DNA of 17,662 bases. It comes from Euryarchaeota archaeon UBA242 (GTDB taxonomy: Archaea > Thermoplasmatota > Poseidoniia > Poseidoniales > Poseidoniaceae). Shown here one piece after another: positions 14,592 through 17,662 of this stretch (position 1 is its first letter; the number at the start of each line of letters is the position of its first letter). The position numbers were made by a program, and so were the translations under genes. Location of the stretch: NCBI GenBank assembly GCA_002499015.1, contig DAJY01000026.1:1-17662 (forward strand), given 5' to 3'. The notes beneath the pieces are model-generated. The model was not told the origin of the DNA. It searched no databases and saw nothing but the letters and a program-made list of their open reading frames with translations.

Positions 14592-16415
14592 ATGAGTGAT
14601 TACGAGACACATGATTACGATGTAATCGTCATAGGTGCTGGAGGCGCTGGATTAAGAGCAGCCATTGAAGCGGCTCGTAGCGGTGCTAAAACTGCAATTA
14701 TTTGCAAGTCCCTATTGGGTAAGGCACACACTGTTATGGCTGAAGGTGGCGCTGCTGCTGCCCTAGGAAATGCGGATGACCGCGATGGTTGGAAAGTCCA
14801 CTTCAAAGATACGATGAAGGGTGGAAAATACCTCAACAATTGGCGCATGGCACAAATTCATGCTCAAGAATCTGCTGATCGAATTCGTGAACTTGAACAA
14901 TGGGGTGCTATCTTTGATAGAACTCCAGACGGACTAATCAATCAGCGAAACTTTGGTGGGCATACTTACCCACGTTTGGCCCACGTTGCTGATTCAACTG
15001 GTTTAGAAATAATTAGAACTCTACAGGAAAAAGGAATTCATTCCGGTATTGATATATTCATGGAATATACAGCAAGCCATCTAATGCAAGATGATGACGG
15101 AACCTGTATCGGTTGTGTTGCTTACAATAGAGTTGATGGAGCAATGCATGCTTATTCTGCAAAATCAACTATTTTGGCTACTGGTGGTATTACTCGATGC
15201 TGGTCTGTTTGTTCTGGTTCTTGGGAATATACTGGAGATGGACACGCACTTGCTCTCAATGCTGGAGCCGAATTAATCGATATGGAATTCGTTCAATTCC
15301 ATCCAACTGGAATGGTTTGGCCTCCGAGTGTGAGAGGCATATTGGTCACGGAAGGTGTACGTGGTGAAGGTGGTGTTCTGCGTAATTCTGAAGGAAAGAG
15401 ATTCATGTTTGACAATGTCCCTGAAATGTTCAAAGGCGACCACGCTGAAACCGAAGAAGAGGCTACAGAATGGGTCCGACAAGTTGTTGCTGGTGAAAAG
15501 GCAACGGCAAGACGCCCTCCAGAATTACTTACTCGAGACGTTGTTGCTAAGGCGATCAACAAAGAAGTTGCTGAAGGTCGAGGTTCAACTCATGGCGGAG
15601 CCTATCTAGACATTGCAAATCAACGTACTGCTGAAGAAATTATCGAAAAACTTCCAAGCATGCACCACCAATTTAGAGAACTTGCTGGTGTTGACATCAC
15701 TAAGGAACCAATGGAAGTTGGTCCAACTGCACACTATGTAATGGGTGGAGTTAGAGTTGATGCTGAATCACAAGAATCAACAATTAGTGGTTTATACGCT
15801 GCTGGAGAAGTTGCTAGTGGTCTGCATGGTGCAAACCGTCTTGGTGGAAATTCCCTTTCAGACCTAATCGTATTTGGTAAGAGAGCTGGAGAATATGCTG
15901 CAAAGCGTTCAACTGATATTGAGCAACCTAAACTTGATACAAAGCAAATAGAAAGTGCTATCAAAGCAAACTTAGAACCTTTGAATAGAGAAGACGGTGA
16001 AAACCCAGGTCGCGTATATGATGAATTACGGGATATGATGCAAGCCAAGGTTGGTATCATTAGAACTGAGTCTGAGTTAAAAAGCGCATTAACAGATCTC
16101 AATGATTTCAGAAAGAGAATTCAAAATACAAGTTCTGGAAAATCAATGGTTTACAATTCGGGGTGGCATCAAGCCTTAGATTTACAAAATATGGTCGAAA
16201 TTTCTTCCGTTTGTACACTTGCTGCCCTGACTCGTACTGAAAGCCGTGGTGGTCATACTCGTGATGACTTCCCTGAACCAGATACTGGTATGTGGAGTCA
16301 CACAACAAATGTAGTTTGGAAAGATGGTTCTGAAATCAAAATCCGTCAAGAAGAGTTATCTCAACCACCTGAAGAATTAGAACAATTACTTGACCGTTCA
16401 AAGAAGGAGGCCTGA
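14592..16415 (+). CDS. sdhA: Succinate dehydrogenase flavoprotein subunit
   Basis: A 607-residue SdhA/FrdA-family flavoprotein that oxidises succinate to fumarate in the TCA cycle. The N-terminal dinucleotide motif GAGGAGLRAA (15-24) binds FAD, and His46 in KAHTVMAEGG is at the position of the covalent FAD histidine. Active-site residues are visible: His237 in HPTG, TEGVRGEGG (253-261), Arg315 in TRDVV (the proton-shuttle arginine of the family), His381 in HYVMGG and Arg416 in ANRLGGNSL. The C-terminal helical domain (about 450-560) ends with SRGGHTRDDF (551-560). Length and motifs match a complete, active subunit. It is preceded by a good Shine-Dalgarno and followed two bases later by sdhB. 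Succinate dehydrogenase rather than fumarate reductase is assumed from the resemblance to Sdh1; direction cannot be proven from sequence. Confidence 0.96.
   Translation: MSDYETHDYDVIVIGAGGAGLRAAIEAARSGAKTAIICKSLLGKAHTVMAEGGAAAALGNADDRDGWKVHFKDTMKGGKYLNNWRMAQIHAQESADRIRELEQWGAIFDRTPDGLINQRNFGGHTYPRLAHVADSTGLEIIRTLQEKGIHSGIDIFMEYTASHLMQDDDGTCIGCVAYNRVDGAMHAYSAKSTILATGGITRCWSVCSGSWEYTGDGHALALNAGAELIDMEFVQFHPTGMVWPPSVRGILVTEGVRGEGGVLRNSEGKRFMFDNVPEMFKGDHAETEEEATEWVRQVVAGEKATARRPPELLTRDVVAKAINKEVAEGRGSTHGGAYLDIANQRTAEEIIEKLPSMHHQFRELAGVDITKEPMEVGPTAHYVMGGVRVDAESQESTISGLYAAGEVASGLHGANRLGGNSLSDLIVFGKRAGEYAAKRSTDIEQPKLDTKQIESAIKANLEPLNREDGENPGRVYDELRDMMQAKVGIIRTESELKSALTDLNDFRKRIQNTSSGKSMVYNSGWHQALDLQNMVEISSVCTLAALTRTESRGGHTRDDFPEPDTGMWSHTTNVVWKDGSEIKIRQEELSQPPEELEQLLDRSKKEA
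16404..16410 (+). promoter_or_regulatory. Shine-Dalgarno of sdhB
   Basis: AAGGAGG lies in the last codons of sdhA, 7 nt before ATG 16418. It sets the start of the iron-sulfur subunit. Confidence 0.7.
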
Positions 16416-16417
16416 TT

Positions 16418-17185
16418 ATGAGCGATATAAAATTAAGAGTTTTCCGAGGCGAAGAAGGCGAAGGCGAATTAAAAGAATATGAAATTGAATTGGATGAAGG
16501 CATGGTTCTTCTCGATTGTATTCACCGTATTCAACATGAGCAAGAGCCTGACCTTTCATGCCGCTGGAATTGTAAAGCTGGCAAGTGTGGTTCATGTAGT
16601 GCTGAAATTAATGGTAAGGCTCGTTTAATGTGCATGACTAGAATGAGCGATATTATTGAAGAGACTCCCGAAGATGAAGTAATTACTGTACGGCCAATGA
16701 AAACCTTCCCGCATGTCAAAGATCTTGTAACCGATGTTTCTTGGAATTATGAGATGGCTAAAGCGGTTGCTCCAATCAAAGGACCAGATGAAGTTGATTG
16801 GAAATTCAGTCAATTCGAAGCAAAGCGTGCTCAAGAATTTAGAATGTGTATTGAATGTTATATCTGTCAAGATACTTGTCATGTTCTGAGAGAATACAAA
16901 AAATTCGATGTCTTTGGAGGACCGAGAACAATGGTTCGTCTGGCTAACTTTGAGATGCATCCAATGGACCAAGAGGACCGTATTCCTGAAGTTAAAGATG
17001 AGTTTGGTATCGCTTATTGTAATATCACAAAGTGTTGTACAGATGTTTGTCCAGCAGGAATCAACATCACAGACAATGCTATTATTCCTCTAAAGGAAAG
17101 AGTTGTCGACCGTTATTATGACCCACTAAAGAGAATCTGGAGAACAATAACAGACAAGGCTAGTGGAAATACTACAAGATATTGA
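16418..17185 (+). CDS. sdhB: Succinate dehydrogenase iron-sulfur subunit
   Basis: A 255-residue SdhB that carries electrons from FAD to the quinone site. The [2Fe-2S] ligands are Cys52, 57, 60 and 72 (C-x4-C-x2-C-x11-C), with an extra Cys48. The C-terminal ferredoxin part has CIECYICQDTCHV (144-156: Cys144, 147, 150, 154) and CNITKCCTDVCP (201-212: Cys201, 207, 211, with an extra Cys206), giving the usual ligands for one [4Fe-4S] and one [3Fe-4S] cluster. The first motif ends CH rather than the common CP. That variant, with GGPRTMVRLA and ITDNAIIPLKERV nearby, is what I recall of mycobacterial Sdh1 iron-sulfur subunits. It is the last gene of the operon, and its stop is 10 bp from the stop of a convergent gene. 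Confidence 0.96.
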   Translation: MSDIKLRVFRGEEGEGELKEYEIELDEGMVLLDCIHRIQHEQEPDLSCRWNCKAGKCGSCSAEINGKARLMCMTRMSDIIEETPEDEVITVRPMKTFPHVKDLVTDVSWNYEMAKAVAPIKGPDEVDWKFSQFEAKRAQEFRMCIECYICQDTCHVLREYKKFDVFGGPRTMVRLANFEMHPMDQEDRIPEVKDEFGIAYCNITKCCTDVCPAGINITDNAIIPLKERVVDRYYDPLKRIWRTITDKASGNTTRY

Positions 17186-17195
17186 TTTCAATCTC

Positions 17196-17662
17196 TTATT
17201 CCATCTCAACTTTGCGTTCATTAGGTCTGCTCTGCTCTGCTAGCAGTGTTACTGGTTTATCGCTAAGAGAAACCGATTCAGAAGAGAAACCGCTCAATTC
17301 ACCATTGCTCACATATAGACTCGGGCCCGAATTCAAGAAGTAAACAGAACCTCGTCCTGCTCTAGAATCTGCAGGTTGAGGGTCGGGACTTGTTGCACAG
17401 GCATCAATACAACCATCGGCAAAAGCGATGTAAACTCGTCCATCTAAGTCAATGGTTAGGTCATTGAAATCCAATAGATTACGATTAGACCCTCCTTCAT
17501 CAGTACGACAATCTCCACTGTTAAGGCACATAGCGCCAATTTGTACTGGGTCATCAGAGAGTCTTTGAGTATGGAAAGTTGGAGTCTCATCCAGTGCATT
17601 TAGACTGTAAGTTACATAGAGGTAATAGTGAACACCAGCAGGAGCAGTATGCCCATTGCCAG
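17196..17662 (-). CDS. C-terminal part of a probable secreted sialidase/BNR-propeller-like protein (5' end outside window)
   Basis: The minus-strand frame is open from the right edge to TAA at 17198-17196, 154 codons in all, so the internal ATG at 17531 is not the true start. The fragment reads as beta-propeller blades: YYLYVTYSLNALDETPTFHT, then SDDPVQIGAMCLNSGDC, then LLDFNDLTIDLDGRVYIAFA followed by DGCIDAC. The 'DPVQ.G..C', 'LLDF....D.dGr.yia.aD' pattern is what I associate with archaeal and actinobacterial exo-alpha-sialidase/BNR-repeat proteins. Cysteine pairs suggest disulfides and export. The last 40 residues are Ser-rich and polar and end ERKVEME, with no clear C-terminal anchor. Enzymatic activity cannot be judged without the N-terminal part. 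Confidence 0.65.
   Translation of the reverse strand, partial: GNGHTAPAGVHYYLYVTYSLNALDETPTFHTQRLSDDPVQIGAMCLNSGDCRTDEGGSNRNLLDFNDLTIDLDGRVYIAFADGCIDACATSPDPQPADSRAGRGSVYFLNSGPSLYVSNGELSGFSSESVSLSDKPVTLLAEQSRPNERKVEME

Noticed and set aside
17196..17531. Complete 111-codon gene starting at ATG 17531
   Set aside because: The frame stays open with propeller-like sequence to the right edge, so this is an internal methionine of a longer gene.

Overview
The window looks like a chromosomal fragment of a mesophilic archaeon, most probably a marine Thermoplasmatota (Marine Group II / Poseidoniales-like). This is inferred from gene content and promoter style, with no database search. The archaeal signs are a two-domain Cdc48/VAT-type AAA+ ATPase beside a PRC-barrel protein, an NcsA/TtuA-type tRNA thiolase, TATA elements about 25 nt before starts (leaderless or near-leaderless messages), and a DUF58 cluster. 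Base composition is AT-leaning. No tRNA, rRNA, insertion sequence, prophage or CRISPR array was seen.

Layout, left to right. (1) 1-830, minus: a tRNA 2-thiolation enzyme running off the left edge. (2) 831-1224: a gene-free divergent spacer with a short perfect hairpin. (3) 1225-5037, plus: a compact three-gene unit encoding a small roadblock-like protein, a 1060-residue protein with its own roadblock-like domain followed by a long coiled coil, and an 82-residue two-helix membrane protein. I could not assign this set to a known system and it is the best candidate for something undescribed. (4) 5040-9183, minus: a tightly coupled operon of a DUF4350-like membrane protein, a DUF58 protein and a polytopic membrane protein, with genes abutting by 0-1 nt. 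(5) 9296-11830, minus: a PRC-barrel protein downstream of cdc48. (6) 12004-13644, plus: an NAD(P)-type aldehyde dehydrogenase with a clear TATA element for a leaderless start. (7) 13734-17185, plus: a succinate dehydrogenase operon ordered membrane anchor, flavoprotein, iron-sulfur protein. In sequence and order it resembles the actinobacterial (mycobacterial Sdh1) type. (8) 17196-17662, minus: the C-terminal end of a probable secreted sialidase/BNR-propeller-like protein running off the right edge.

Functionally, the right half is central metabolism. SDH oxidises succinate and feeds electrons to the quinone pool, and the aldehyde dehydrogenase just upstream may or may not supply a carboxylate. 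The left and middle parts are membrane, surface or cell-organisation genes: roadblock and coiled-coil proteins, DUF58/DUF4350, a PRC-barrel protein and Cdc48. Their precise roles cannot be read from sequence alone.
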